Below are positions 29,401 to 44,200 of a stretch of 64,000 nt of DNA, piece after piece (positions within the stretch are counted from its first letter, which is position 1; each line of letters begins with the position of its first letter). The notes under the pieces were generated by a model that did not search any database, was not told the DNA's origin, and was given only the letters and a program-made list of their open reading frames with translations. The stretch covers positions 63,324,265-63,388,264 of the forward strand of contig OW386293.2 in NCBI GenBank assembly GCA_936432065.2, in the 5' to 3' direction. Position numbers and translations under genes: made by a program. This DNA is from Rutpela maculata (taxonomy: Eukaryota; Arthropoda; Insecta; Coleoptera; Cerambycidae).

Positions 29401-31478
29401 GGATGGGTTTGATGAATCCGAACGAAAATTTATGAGGTTTGAAAATTTATCTGAGGTTTGAGCAAATTAGCATGGGTTTGAAGAAATTAGGATGGGTTTG
29501 ATGAAACCGAACGAAAATTTATGTGGTTTGAAAATTTATGTGAGGTTTGAGCAATTTAGCATGGGTTTGAAGAAATTAGGATGGGTTTGATGAAACCGAA
29601 CGAAAATTTATGTGAGGTTTGAAAATTTATGTGAGGTTTGACATATTTAGCATGGGTTTGACGAAATTAGGATGGGTTTGATGAAACCGAACGAAAATTT
29701 ATGTGGTTTGAAAATTTACCTGAGGTTTGAGCAATTTAGCATGGGTTTGAAGAAATTAGGATGGGTTTGATGAAATTAGGATGGGTTTGATGAAACCGAA
29801 CGAAAATTTATGTGGTTTGAAAATTTATGTGAGGTTTGAGCAATTTAGCATGGGTTTGAAGAAATTAGGATGGGTTTGATGAAATTAGGATGGGTTTGAT
29901 GAATCCGAACGAAAATTTATGAGGTTTGAAAATTTATCTGAGGTTTGAGCAAATTAGCATGGGTTTGAAGAAATTAGGATGGGTTTGATGAAACCGAACG
30001 AAAATTTATGTGGTTTGAAAATTTATGTGAGGTTTGAGCAATTTAGCATGGGTTTGAAGAAATTAGGATGGGTTTGATGAAACCGAACGAAAATTTATGT
30101 GAGGTTTGAAAATTTATGTGAGGTTTGACATATTTAGCATGGGTTTGACGAAATTAGGATGGGTTTGATGAAACCGAACGAAAATTTATGTGGTTTGAAA
30201 ATTTACCTGAGGTTTGAGCAATTTAGCATGGGTTTGAAGAAATTAGGATGGGTTTGATGAAATTAGGATGGGTTTGATGAAACCGAACGAAAATTTATGT
30301 GGTTTGAAAATTTATGTGAGGTTTGAGCAATTTAGCATGGGTTTGAAGAAATTAGGATGGGTTTGATGAAACCGAACGAAAATTTATGTGAGGTTTGACA
30401 TATTTAGCGTGGGTTTGACGAAATTAGGATGGGTTTGATGAAACCGAACGAAAATTTATGTGGTTTGAAAATTTACCTGAGGTTTGAGCAATTTAGCATG
30501 GGTTTGAAGAAATTAGGATGGGTTTGATGAAACCGAACGAAAATTTATGTGAGGTTTGAAAATTTATGTGAGGTTTGACATATTTAGCATGGGTTTGACG
30601 AAATTAGGATGGGTTTGATGAAACCGAACGAAAATTTATGTGGTTTGAAAATTTACCTGAGGTTTGAGCAATTTAGCATGGGTTTGAAGAAATTAGGATG
30701 GGTTTGATGAAATTAGGATGGGTTTGATGAAACCGAACGAAAATTTATGTGGTTTGAAAATTTATGTGAGGTTTGAGCAATTTAGCATGGGTTTGAAGAA
30801 ATTAGGATGGGTTTGATGAAACCGAACGAAAATTTATGTGAGGTTTGAAAATTTATGTGAGGTTTGACAAAATTAGCATGGGTTTGACGAAATTAGGATG
30901 GGTTTGATGAATCCGAACGAAAATTTATGAGGTTTGAAAATTTATCTGAGGTTTGAGCAAATTAGCATGGGTTTGAAGAAATTAGGATGGGTTTGATGAA
31001 ACCGAACGAAAATTTATGTGGTTTGAAAATTTATGTGAGGTTTGACATATTTAGCATGGGTTTGACGAAATTAGGATGGGTTTGATGAAACCGAACGAAA
31101 ATTTATGTGGTTTGAAAATTTACCTGAGGTTTGAGCAATTTAGCATGGGTTTGAAGAAATTAGGATGGGTTTGATGAAATTAGGATGGGTTTGATGAATC
31201 CGAACGAAAATTTATGAGGTTTGAAAATTTATCTGAGGTTTGAGCAAATTAGCATGGGTTTGAAGAAATTGGGATGGGTTTGATGAAACCGAACGAAAAT
31301 TTATGTGGTTTGAAAATTTATGTGAGGTTTGAGCAATTTAGCATGGGTTTGAAGAAATTAGGATGGGTTTGATAAAACCGAACGAAAATTTATGTGAGGT
31401 TTGAAAATTTATGTGAGGTTTGACATATTTAGCATGGGTTTGACGAAATTAGGATGGGTTTGATGAAACCGAACGAAA
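23410..31478 (+). repeat. Block repeated at offset 9771/9788 bp, copy 1
   Basis: Shared rare variants lie at 23686/33457 and 24814/34585 (offset 9771), then at 26187/35975, 26413/36201, 27547/37335, 27797/37585, 28671/38459, 30406/40194 and 31371/41159 (offset 9788). The 17-bp change in offset is explained near 25205, where this copy lacks 17 bp between two TTTATGTG motifs. The ends are approximate, placed where the monomer order changes. Confidence 0.8.
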
Positions 31479-34400
31479 ATTTATGTGAGGTTTGAAAATT
31501 TATGTGAGGTTTGACAAAATTAGCATGGGTTTGACGAAATTAGGATGGGTTTGATGAATCCGAACGAAAATTTATGAGGTTTGAAAATTTATCTGAGGTT
31601 TGAGCAAATTAGCATGGGTTTGAAGAAATTAGGATGGGTTTGATGAAACCGAACGAAAATTTATGTGGTTTGAAAATTTATGTGAGGTTTGACATATTTA
31701 GCATGGGTTTGACGAAATTAGGATGGGTTTGATGAAACCGAACGAAAATTTATGTGGTTTGAAAATTTACCTGAGGTTTGAGCAATTTAGCATGGGTTTG
31801 AAGAAATTAGGATGGGTTTGATGAAATTAGGATGGGTTTGATGAATCCGAACGAAAATTTATGAGGTTTGAAAATTTATCTGAGGTTTGAGCAAATTAGC
31901 ATGGGTTTGAAGAAATTAGGATGGGTTTGATGAAACCGAACGAAAATTTATGTGGTTTGAAAATTTATGTGAGGTTTGAGCAATTTAGCATGGGTTTGAA
32001 GAAATTAGGATGGGTTTGATAAAACCGAACGAAAATTTATGTGAGGTTTGAAAATTTATGTGAGGTTTGACATATTTAGCATGGGTTTGACGAAATTAGG
32101 ATGGGTTTGATGAAACCGAACGAAAATTTATGTGGTTTGAAAATTTACCTGAGGTTTGAGCAATTTAGCATGGGTTTGAAGAAATTAGGATGGGTTTGAT
32201 GAAATTAGGATGGGTTTGATGAAACCGAACGAAAATTTATGTGGTTTGAAAATTTATGTGAGGTTTGAGCAATTTAGCATGGGTTTGAAGTAATTAGGAT
32301 GGGTTTGATGAAACCGAACGAAAATTTATGTGAGGTTTGAAAATTTATGTGAGGTTTGACATATTTAGCATGGGTTTGACGAAATTAGGATGGGTTTGAT
32401 GAAACCGAACGAAAATTTATGTGGTTTGAAAATTTACCTGAGGTTTGAGCAATTTAGCATGGGTTTGAAGAAATTAGGATGGGTTTGATGAAATTAGGAT
32501 GGGTTTGATGAAACCGAACGAAAATTTATGTGGTTTGAAAATTTATGTGAGGTTTGAGCAATTTAGCATGGGTTTGAAGAAATTAGGATGGGTTTGATGA
32601 AACCGAACGAAAATTTATGTGAGGTTTGAAAATTTATGTGAGGTTTGACAAAATTAGCATGGGTTTGACGAAATTAGGATGGGTTTGATGAATCCGAACG
32701 AAAATTTATGAGGTTTGAAAATTTATCTGAGGTTTGAGCAAATTAGCATGGGTTTGAAGAAATTAGGATGGGTTTGATGAAACCGAACGAAAATTTATGT
32801 GGTTTGAAAATTTATGTGAGGTTTGACATATTTAGCATGGGTTTGACGAAATTAGGATGGGTTTGATGAAACCGAACGAAAATTTATGTGGTTTGAAAAT
32901 TTACCTGAGGTTTGAGCAATTTAGCATGGGTTTGAAGAAATTAGGATGGGTTTGATGAAATTAGGATGGGTTTGATGAATCCGAACGAAAATTTATGAGG
33001 TTTGAAAATTTATCTGAGGTTTGAGCAAATTAGCATGGGTTTGAAGAAATTAGGATGGGTTTGATGAAACCGAACGAAAATTTATGTGAGGTTTGTAAAT
33101 TTATGTGAGGTTTGACATATTTAGCATGGGTTTGACGAAATTAGGATGGGTTTGATGAAACCGAACGAAAATTTATGTGGTTTGAAAATTTACCTGAGGT
33201 TTGAGCAATTTAGCATGGGTTTGAAGAAATTAGGATGGGTTTGATGAAATTAGGATGGGTTTGATGAAACCGAACGAAAATTTATGTGGTTTGAAAATTT
33301 ATGTGAGGTTTGAGCAATTTAGCATGGGTTTGAAGAAATTAGGATGGGTTTGATGAAACCGAACGAAAATTTATGTGAGGTTTGAAAATTTATGTGAGGT
33401 TTGACAAAATTAGCATGGGTTTGACGAAATTAGGATGGGTTTGATGAATCCGAACGAAAACTTATGAGGTTTGAAAATTTATCTGAGGTTTGAGCAAATT
33501 AGCATGGGTTTGAAGAAATTAGGATGGGTTTGATGAAACCGAACGAAAATTTATGTGGTTTGAAAATTTATGTGAGGTTTGACATATTTAGCATGGGTTT
33601 GACGAAATTAGGATGGGTTTGATGAAACCGAACGAAAATTTATGTGGTTTGAAAATTTACCTGAGGTTTGAGCAATTTAGCATGGGTTTGAAGAAATTAG
33701 GATGGGTTTGATGAAATTAGGATGGGTTTGATGAATCCGAACGAAAATTTATGAGGTTTGAAAATTTATCTGAGGTTTGAGCAAATTAGCATGGGTTTGA
33801 AGAAATTAGGATGGGTTTGATGAAACCGAACGAAAATTTATGTGGTTTGAAAATTTATGTGAGGTTTGAGCAATTTAGCATGGGTTTGAAGAAATTAGGA
33901 TGGGTTTGATGAAACCGAACGAAAATTTATGTGAGGTTTGAAAATTTATGTGAGGTTTGACATATTTAGCATGGGTTTGACGAAATTAGGATGGGTTTGA
34001 TGAAACCGAACGAAAATTTATGTGGTTTGAAAATTTACCTGAGGTTTGAGCAATTTAGCATGGGTTTGAAGAAATTAGGATGGGTTTGATGAAATTAGGA
34101 TGGGTTTGATGAAACCGAACGAAAATTTATGTGGTTTGAAAATTTATGTGAGGTTTGAGCAATTTAGCATGGGTTTGAAGAAATTAGGATGGGTTTGATG
34201 AAACCGAACGAAAATTTATGTGAGGTTTGAAAATTTATGTGAGGTTTGACAAAATTAGCATGGGTTTGACGAAATTAGGATGGGTTTGATGAATCCGAAC
34301 GAAAATTTATGAGGTTTGAAAATTTATCTGAGGTTTGAGCAAATTAGCATGGGTTTGAAGAAATTAGGATGGGTTTGATGAAACCGAACGAAAATTTATG

Positions 34401-37400
34401 TGGTTTGAAAATTTATGTGAGGTTTGACATATTTAGCATGGGTTTGACGAAATTAGGATGGGTTTGATGAAACCGAACGAAAATTTATGTGGTTTGAAAA
34501 TTTACCTGAGGTTTGAGCAATTTAGCATGGGTTTGAAGAAATTAGGATGGGTTTGATGAAATTAGGATGGGTTTGATGAATCCGAAAGAAAATTTATGAG
34601 GTTTGAAAATTTATCTGAGGTTTGAGCAAATTAGCATGGGTTTGAAGAAATTAGGATGGGTTTGAGAAACCGAACTAAAATTTATGTGGTTTGAAAATTT
34701 ATGTGACGTTTGAGCAATTTAGCATGGGTTTGAAGAAATTAGGATGGGTTTGATGAAACCGAACGAAAATTTATGTGAGGTTTGAAAATTTATGTGAGGT
34801 TTGACATATTTAGCATGGGTTTGACGAAATTAGGATGGGTTTGATGAAACCGAACGAAAATTTATGTGGTTTGAAAATTTACCTGAGGTTTGAGCAATTT
34901 AGCATGGGTTTGAAGAAATTAGGATGGGTTTGATGAAATTAGGATGGGTTTGATGAAACCGAACGAAAATTTATGTGGTTTGAAAATTTATGTGAGGTTT
35001 GAGCAATTTAGCATGGGTTTGAAGAAATTAGGATGGGTTTGATGAATCCGAACGAAAATTTATGAGGTTTGAAAATTTATCTGAGGTTTGAGCAAATTAG
35101 CATGGGTTTGAAGAAATTAGGATGGGTTTGATGAAACCGAACGAAAATTTATGTGGTTTGAAAATTTATGTGAGGTTTGAGCAATTTAGCATGGGTTTGA
35201 AGAAATTAGGATGGGTTTGATGAAACCGAACGAAAATTTATGTGAGGTTTGAAAATTTATGTGAGGTTTGACATATTTAGCATGGGTTTGACGAAATTAG
35301 GATGGGTTTGATGAAACCGAACGAAAATTTATGTGGTTTGAAAATTTACCTGAGGTTTGAGCAATTTAGCATGGGTTTGAAGAAATTAGGATGGGTTTGA
35401 TGAAATTAGGATGGGTTTGATGAAACCGAACGAAAATTTATGTGGTTTGAAAATTTATGTGAGGTTTGAGCAATTTAGCATGGGTTTGAAGAAATTAGGA
35501 TGGGTTTGATGAAACCGAACGAAAATTTATGTGAGGTTTGACATATTTAGCATGGGTTTGACGAAATTAGGATGGGTTTGATGAAACCGAACGAAAATTT
35601 ATGTGGTTTGAAAATTTACCTGAGGTTTGAGCAATTTAGCATGGGTTTGAAGAAATTAGGATGGGTTTGATGAAATTAGGATGGGTTTGATGAAACCGAA
35701 CGAAAATTTATGTGGTTTGAAAATTTATGTGAGGTTTGAGCAATTTAGCATGGGTTTGAAGAAATTAGGATGGGTTTGATGAAATTAGGATGGGTTTGAT
35801 GAATCCGAACGAAAATTTATGAGGTTTGAAAATTTATCTGAGGTTTGAGCAAATTAGCATGGGTTTGAAGAAATTAGGATGGGTTTGATGAAACCGAACG
35901 AAAATTTATGTGAGGTTTGAAAATTTATGTGAGGTTTGACAAAATTAGCATGGGTTTGACGAAATTAGGATGGGTATGATGAATCCGAACGAAAATTTAT
36001 GAGGTTTGAAAATTTATCTGAGGTTTGAGCAAATTAGCATGGGTTTGAAGAAATTAGGATGGGTTTGATGAAACCGAACGAAAATTTATGTGGTTTGAAA
36101 ATTTATGTGAGGTTTGACATATTTAGCATGGGTTTGACGAAATTAGGATGGGTTTGATGAAACCGAACGAAAATTTATGTGGTTTGAAAATTTACCTGAG
36201 GTTTAAGCAATTTAGCATGGGTTTGAAGAAATTAGGATGGGTTTGATGAAATTAGGATGGGTTTGATGAATCCGAACGAAAATTTATGAGGTTTGAAAAT
36301 TTATCTGAGGTTTGAGCAAATTAGCATGGGTTTGAAGAAATTAGGATGGGTTTGATGAAACCGAACGAAAATTTATGTGGTTTGAAAATTTATGTGAGGT
36401 TTGAGCAATTTAGCATGGGTTTGAAGAAATTAGGATGGGTTTGATGAAACCGAACGAAAATTTATGTGAGGTTTGAAAATTTATGTGAGGTTTGACATAT
36501 TTAGCATGGGTTTGACGAAATTAGGATGGGTTTGATGAAACCGAACGAAAATTTATGTGGTTTGAAAATTTACCTGAGGTTTGAGCAATTTAGCATGGGT
36601 TTGAAGAAATTAGGATGGGTTTGATGAAATTAGGATGGGTTTGATGAAACCGAACGAAAATTTATGTGGTTTGAAAATTTATGTGAGGTTTGAGCAATTT
36701 AGCATGGGTTTGAAGAAATTAGGATGGGTTTGATGAAATTAGGATGGGTTTGATGAATCCGAACGAAAATTTATGAGGTTTGAAAATTTATCTGAGGTTT
36801 GAGCAAATTAGCATGGGTTTGAAGAAATTAGGATGGGTTTGATGAAACCGAACGAAAATTTATGTGGTTTGAAAATTTATGTGAGGTTTGAGCAATTTAG
36901 CATGGGTTTGAAGAAATTAGGATGGGTTTGATGAAACCGAACGAAAATTTATGTGAGGTTTGGAAATTTATGTGAGGTTTGACATATTTAGCATGGGTTT
37001 GACGAAATTAGGATGGGTTTGATGAAACCGAACGAAAATTTATGTGGTTTGAAAATTTACCTGAGGTTTGAGCAATTTAGCATGGGTTTGAAGAAATTAG
37101 GATGGGTTTGATGAAATTAGGATGGGTTTGATGAAACCGAACGAAAATTTATGTGGTTTGAAAATTTATGTGAGGTTTGAGCAATTTAGCATGGGTTTGA
37201 AGAAATTAGGATGGGTTTGATGAAACCGAACGAAAATTTATGTGAGGTTTGACATATTTAGCATGGGTTTGACGAAATTAGGATGGGTTTGATGAAACCG
37301 AACGAAAATTTATGTGGTTTGAAAATTTACCTGAGGATTGAGCAATTTAGCATGGGTTTGAAGAAATTAGGATGGGTTTGATGAAATTAGGATGGGTTTG

Positions 37401-38461
37401 ATGAAACCGAACGAAAATTTATGTGGTTTGAAAATTTATGTGAGGTTTGAGCAATTTAGCATGGGTTTGAAGAAATTAGGATGGGTTTGATGAAATTAGG
37501 ATGGGTTTGATGAATCCGAACGAAAATTTATGAGGTTTGAAAATTTATCTGAGGTTTGAGCAAATTAGCATGGGTTTGAAGAAATTAGAATGGGTTTGAT
37601 GAAACCGAACGAAAATTTATGTGGTTTGAAAATTTATGTGAGGTTTGAGCAATTTAGCATGGGTTTGAAGAAATTAGGATGGGTTTGATGAAACCGAACG
37701 AAAATTTATGTGAGGTTTGAAAATTTATGTGAGGTTTGACATATTTAGCATGGGTTTGACGAAATTAGGATGGGTTTGATGAAACCGAACGAAAATTTAT
37801 GTGGTTTGAAAATTTACCTGAGGTTTGAGCAATTTAGCATGGGTTTGAAGAAATTAGGATGGGTTTGATGAAATTAGGATGGGTTTGATGAAACCGAACG
37901 AAAATTTATGTGGTTTGAAAATTTATGTGAGGTTTGAGCAATTTAGCATGGGTTTGAAGAAATTAGGATGGGTTTGATGAAACCGAACGAAAATTTATGT
38001 GAGGTTTGAAAATTTATGTGAGGTTTGACAAAATTAGCATGGGTTTGACGAAATTAGGATGGGTTTGATGAATCCGAACGAAAATTTATGAGGTTTGAAA
38101 ATTTATCTGAGGTTTGAGCAAATTAGCATGGGTTTGAAGAAATTAGGATGGGTTTGATGAAACCGAACGAAAATTTATGTGGTTTGAAAATTTATGTGAG
38201 GTTTGACATATTTAGCATGGGTTTGACGAAATTAGGATGGGTTTGATGAAACCGAACGAAAATTTATGTGGTTTGAAAATTTACCTGAGGTTTGAGCAAT
38301 TTAGCATGGGTTTGAAGAAATTAGGATGGGTTTGATGAAATTAGGATGGGTTTGATGAATCCGAACGAAAATTTATGAGGTTTGAAAATTTATCTGAGGT
38401 TTGAGCAAATTAGCATGGGTTTGAAGAAATTAGGATGGGTTTGATGAAACCGAACGAAAAT
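28305..38461 (+). repeat. Large duplicated block, copy 2 (offset 28304 bp)
   Basis: This is the partner of 1-10157; it begins with the same type A monomer and follows the same monomer order throughout. Private differences exist, for example GATGAG at about 9846 against GATGGG here, TATCATG at 7671 against TATGATG here, and GACGTTT at 34706 only here. They argue against a simple assembly repeat of the same reads. The boundary at about 38461 coincides with a switch to a different duplicated block (offset 9788 relative to 28671). Confidence 0.87.
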
Positions 38462-41266
38462 TAATGTGGTTTGAAAATTTATGTGAGGTTTGAGCAATTT
38501 AGCATGGGTTTGAAGAAATTAGGATGGGTTTGATGAAACCGAACGAAAATTTATGTGAGGTTTGAAAATTTATGTGAGGTTTGACATATTTAGCATGGGT
38601 TTGACGAAATTAGGATGGGTTTGATGAAACCGAACGAAAATTTATGTGGTTTGAAAATTTACCTGAGGTTTGAGCAATTTAGCATGGGTTTGAAGAAATT
38701 AGGATGGGTTTGATGAAATTAGGATGGGTTTGATGAAACCGAACGAAAATTTATGTGGTTTGAAAATTTATGTGAGGTTTGAGCAATTTAGCATGGGTTT
38801 GAAGAAATTAGGATGGGTTTGATGAAACCGAACGAAAATTTATGTGAGGTTTGAAAATTTATGTGAGGTTTGACAAAATTAGCATGGGTTTGACGAAATT
38901 AGGATGGGTTTGATGAATCCGAACGAAAATTTATGAGGTTTGAAAATTTATCTGAGGTTTGAGCAAATTAGCATGGGTTTGAAGAAATTAGGATGGGTTT
39001 GATGAAACCGAACGAAAATTTATGTGGTTTGAAAATTTATGTGAGGTTTGACATATTTAGCATGGGTTTGACGAAATTAGGATGGGTTTGATGAAACCGA
39101 ACGAAAATTTATGTGGTTTGAAAATTTACCTGAGGTTTGAGCAATTTAGCATGGGTTTGAAGAAATTAGGATGGGTTTGATGAAATTAGGATGGGTTTGA
39201 TGAATCCGAACGAAAATTTATGAGGTTTGAAAATTTATCTGAGGTTTGAGCAAATTAGCATGGGTTTGAAGAAATTAGGATGGGTTTGATGAAACCGAAC
39301 GAAAATTTATGTGGTTTGAAAATTTATGTGAGGTTTGAGCAATTTAGCATGGGTTTGAAGAAATTAGGATGGGTTTGATGAAACCGAACGAAAATTTATG
39401 TGAGGTTTGAAAATTTATGTGAGGTTTGACATATTTAGCATGGGTTTGACGAAATTAGGATGGGTTTGATGAAACCGAACGAAAATTTATGTGGTTTGAA
39501 AATTTACCTGAGGTTTGAGCAATTTAGCATGGGTTTGAAGAAATTAGGATGGGTTTGATGAAATTAGGATGGGTTTGATGAAACCGAACGAAAATTTATG
39601 TGGTTTGAAAATTTATGTGAGGTTTGAGCAATTTAGCATGGGTTTGAAGAAATTAGGATGGGTTTGATGAAATTAGGATGGGTTTGATGAATCCGAACGA
39701 AAATTTATGAGGTTTGAAAATTTATCTGAGGTTTGAGCAAATTAGCATGGGTTTGAAGAAATTAGGATGGGTTTGATGAAACCGAACGAAAATTTATGTG
39801 GTTTGAAAATTTATGTGAGGTTTGAGCAATTTAGCATGGGTTTGAAGAAATTAGGATGGGTTTGATGAAACCGAACGAAAATTTATGTGAGGTTTGAAAA
39901 TTTATGTGAGGTTTGACATATTTAGCATGGGTTTGACGAAATTAGGATGGGTTTGATGAAACCGAACGAAAATTTATGTGGTTTGAAAATTTACCTGAGG
40001 TTTGAGCAATTTAGCATGGGTTTGAAGAAATTAGGATGGGTTTGATGAAATTAGGATGGGTTTGATGAAACCGAACGAAAATTTATGTGGTTTGAAAATT
40101 TATGTGAGGTTTGAGCAATTTAGCATGGGTTTGAAGAAATTAGGATGGGTTTGATGAAACCGAACGAAAATTTATGTGAGGTTTGACATATTTAGCGTGG
40201 GTTTGACGAAATTAGGATGGGTTTGATGAAACCGAACGAAAATTTATGTAGTTTGAAAATTTACCTGAGGTTTGAGCAATTTAGCATGGGTTTGAAGAAA
40301 TTAGGATGGGTTTGATGAAACCGAACGAAAATTTATGTGAGGTTTGAAAATTTATGTGAGGTTTGACATATTTAGCATGGGTTTGACGAAATTAGGATGG
40401 GTTTGATGAAACCGAACGAAAATTTATGTGGTTTGAAAATTTACCTGAGGTTTGAGCAATTTAGCATGGGTTTGAAGAAATTAGGATGGGTTTGATGAAA
40501 TTAGGATGGGTTTGATGAAACCGAACGAAAATTTATGTGGTTTGAAAATTTATGTGAGGTTTGAGCAATTTAGCATGGGTTTGAAGAAATTAGGATGGGT
40601 TTGATGAAACCGAACGAAAATTTATGTGAGGTTTGAAAATTTATGTGAGGTTTGACAAAATTAGCATGGGTTTGACGAAATTAGGATGGGTTTGATGAAT
40701 CCGAACGAAAATTTATGAGGTTTGAAAATTTATCTGAGGTTTGAGCAAATTAGCATGGGTTTGAAGAAATTAGGATGGGTTTGATGAAACCGAACGAAAA
40801 TTTATGTGGTTTGAAAATTTATGTGAGGTTTGACATATTTAGCATGGGTTTGACGAAATTAGGATGGGTTTGATGAAACCGAACGAAAATTTATGTGGTT
40901 TGAAAATTTACCTGAGGTTTGAGCAATTTAGCATGGGTTTGAAGAAATTAGGATGGGTTTGATGAAATTAGGATGGGTTTGATGAATCCGAACGAAAATT
41001 TATGAGGTTTGAAAATTTATCTGAGGTTTGAGCAAATTAGCATGGGTTTGAAGAAATTAGGATGGGTTTGATGAAACCGAACGAAAATTTATGTGGTTTG
41101 AAAATTTATGTGAGGTTTGAGCAATTTAGCATGGGTTTGAAGAAATTAGGATGGGTTTGATAAAACCGAACGAAAATTTATGTGAGGTTTGAAAATTTAT
41201 GTGAGGTTTGACATATTTAGCATGGGTTTGACGAAATTAGGATGGGTTTGATGAAACCGAACGAAA
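33180..41266 (+). repeat. Block repeated at offset 9771/9788 bp, copy 2
   Basis: This is the partner of 23410-31478 and overlaps the 28304-bp duplication, so parts of the block exist in three or four copies in the window. For example, the GTTTAAG/GTTTGG/GGATTG/TTAGAA variants recur from 7897, 14875, 26413 and 36201. After 41266 this copy continues with a GTGG tail and a C' monomer, while the partner continues with GTGAGG and an F monomer. Confidence 0.78.
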
Positions 41267-44200
41267 ATTTATGTGGTTTGAAAATTTACCTGAGGTTTGA
41301 GCAATTTAGCATGGGTTTGAAGAAATTAGGATGGGTTTGATGAAATTAGGATGGGTTTGATGAAACCGAACGAAAATTTATGTGGTTTGAAAATTTATGT
41401 GAGGTTTGAGCAATTTAGCATGGGTTTGAAGAAATTAGGTTGGGTTTGATGAAACCGAACGAAAATTTATGTGAGGTTTGAAAATTTATGTGAGGTTTGA
41501 CATATTTAGCATGGGTTTGACGAAATTAGGATGGGTTTGATGAAACCGAACGAAAATTTATGTGGTTTGAAAATTTACCTGAGGTTTGAGCAATTTAGCA
41601 TGGGTTTGAAGAAATTAGGATGGGTTTGATGAAATTAGGATGGGTTTGATGAAACCGAACGAAAATTTATGTGGTTTGAAAATTTATGTGAGGTTTGAGC
41701 AATTTAGCATGGGTTTGAAGAAATTAGGATGGGTTTGATGAAACCGAACGAAAATTTATGTGAGGTTTGAAAATTTATGTGAGGTTTGACAAAATTAGCA
41801 TGGGTTTGACGAAATTAGGATGGGTTTGATGAATCCGAACGAAAATTTATGAGGTTTGAAAATTTATCTGAGGTTTGAGCAAATTAGCATGGGTTTGAAG
41901 AAATTAGGATGGGTTTGATGAAACCGAACGAAAATTTATGTGGTTTGAAAATTTATGTGAGGTTTGACATATTTAGCATGGGTTTGACGAAATTAGGATG
42001 GGTTTGATGAAACCGAACGAAAATTTATGTGGTTTGAAAATTTACCTGAGGTTTGAGCAATTTAGCATGGGTTTGAAGAAATTAGGATGGGTTTGATGAA
42101 ATTAGGATGGGTTTGATGAATCCGAACGAAAATTTATGAGGTTTGAAAATTTATCTGAGGTTTGAGCAAATTAGCATGGGTTTGAAGAAATTAGGATGGG
42201 TTTGATGAAACCGAACGAAAATTTATGTGGTTTGAAAATTTATGTGAGGTTTGAGCAATTTAGCATGGGTTTGAAGAAATTAGGATGGGTTTGATGAAAC
42301 CGAACGAAAATTTATGTGAGGTTTGAAAATTTATGTGAGGTTTGACATATTTAGCATGGGTTTGACGAAATTAGGATGGGTTTGATGAAACCGAACGAAA
42401 ATTTATGTGGTTTGAAAATTTACCTGAGGTTTGAGCAATTTAGCATGGGTTTGAAGAAATTAGGATGGGTTTGATGAAATTAGGATGGGTTTGATGAAAC
42501 CGAACGAAAATTTATGTGGTTTGAAAATTTATGTGAGGTTTGAGCAATTTAGCATGGGTTTGAAGAAATTAGGATGGGTTTGATGAAACCGAACGAAAAT
42601 TTATGTGAGGTTTGAAAATTTATGTGAGGTTTGACAAAATTAGCATGGGTTTGACGAAATTAGGATGGGTTTGATGAATCCGAACGAAAATTTATGAGGT
42701 TTGAAAATTTATCTGAGGTTTGAGCAAATTAGCATGGGTTTGAAGAAATTAGGATGGGTTTGATGAAACCGAACGAAAATTTATGTGGTTTGAAAATTTA
42801 TGTGAGGTTTGACATATTTAGCATGGGTTTGACGAAATTAGGATGGGTTTGATGAAACCGAACGAAAATTTATGTGGTTTGAAAATTTACCTGAGGTTTG
42901 AGCAATTTAGCATGGGTTTGAAGAAATTAGGATGGGTTTGATGAAATTAGGATGGGTTTGATGAATCCGAACGAAAATTTATGAGGTTTGAAAATTTATC
43001 TGAGGTTTGAGCAAATTAGCATGGGTTTGAAGAAATTAGGATGGGTTTGATGAAACCGAACGAAAATTTATGTGGTTTGAAAATTTATGTGAGGTTTGAG
43101 CAATTTAGCATGGGTTTGAAGAAATTAGGATGGGTTTGATGAAATTAGGATGGGTTTGATGAATCCGAACGAAAATTTATGAGGTTTGAAAATTTATCTG
43201 AGGTTTGAGCAAATTAGCATGGGTTTGAAGAAATTAGGATGGGTTTGATGAAACCGAACGAAAATTTATGTGGTTTGAAAATTTATGTGAGGTTTGAGCA
43301 ATTTAGCATGGGTTTGAAGAAATTAGGATGGGTTTGATGAAACCGAACGAAAATTTATGTGAGGTTTGAAAATTTATGTGAGGTTTGACATATTTAGCAT
43401 GGGTTTGACGAAATTAGGATGGGTTTGATGAAACCGAACGAAAATTTATGTGGTTTGAAAATTTACCTGAGGTTTGAGCAATTTAGCATGGGTTTGAAGA
43501 AATTAGGATGGGTTTGATGAAATTAGGATGGGTTTGATGAAACCGAACGAAAATTTATGTGGTTTGAAAATTTATGTGAGGTTTGAGCAATTTAGCATGG
43601 GTTTGAAGAAATTAGGATGGGTTTGATGAAACCGAACGAAAATTTATGTGAGGTTTGACATATTTAGCGTGGGTTTGACGAAATTAGGATGGGTTTGATG
43701 AAACCGAACGAAAATTTATGTGGTTTGAAAATTTACCTGAGGTTTGAGCAATTTAGCATGGGTTTGAAGAAATTAGGATGGGTTTGATGAAACCGAACGA
43801 AAATTTATGTGAGGTTTGAAAATTTATGTGAGGTTTGACATATTTAGCATGGGTTTGACGAAATTAGGATGGGTTTGATGAAACCGAACGAAAATTTATG
43901 TGGTTTGAAAATTTACCTGAGGTTTGAGCAATTTAGCATGGGTTTGAAGAAATTAGGATGGGTTTGATGAAATTAGGATGGGTTTGATGAAACCGAACGA
44001 AAATTTATGTGGTTTGAAAATTTATGTGAGGTTTGAGCAATTTAGCATGGGTTTGAAGAAATTAGGATGGGTTTGATGAAACCGAACGAAAATTTATGTG
44101 AGGTTTGAAAATTTATGTGAGGTTTGACAAAATTAGCATGGGTTTGACGAAATTAGGATGGGTTTGATGAATCCGAACGAAAATTTATGAGGTTTGAAAA

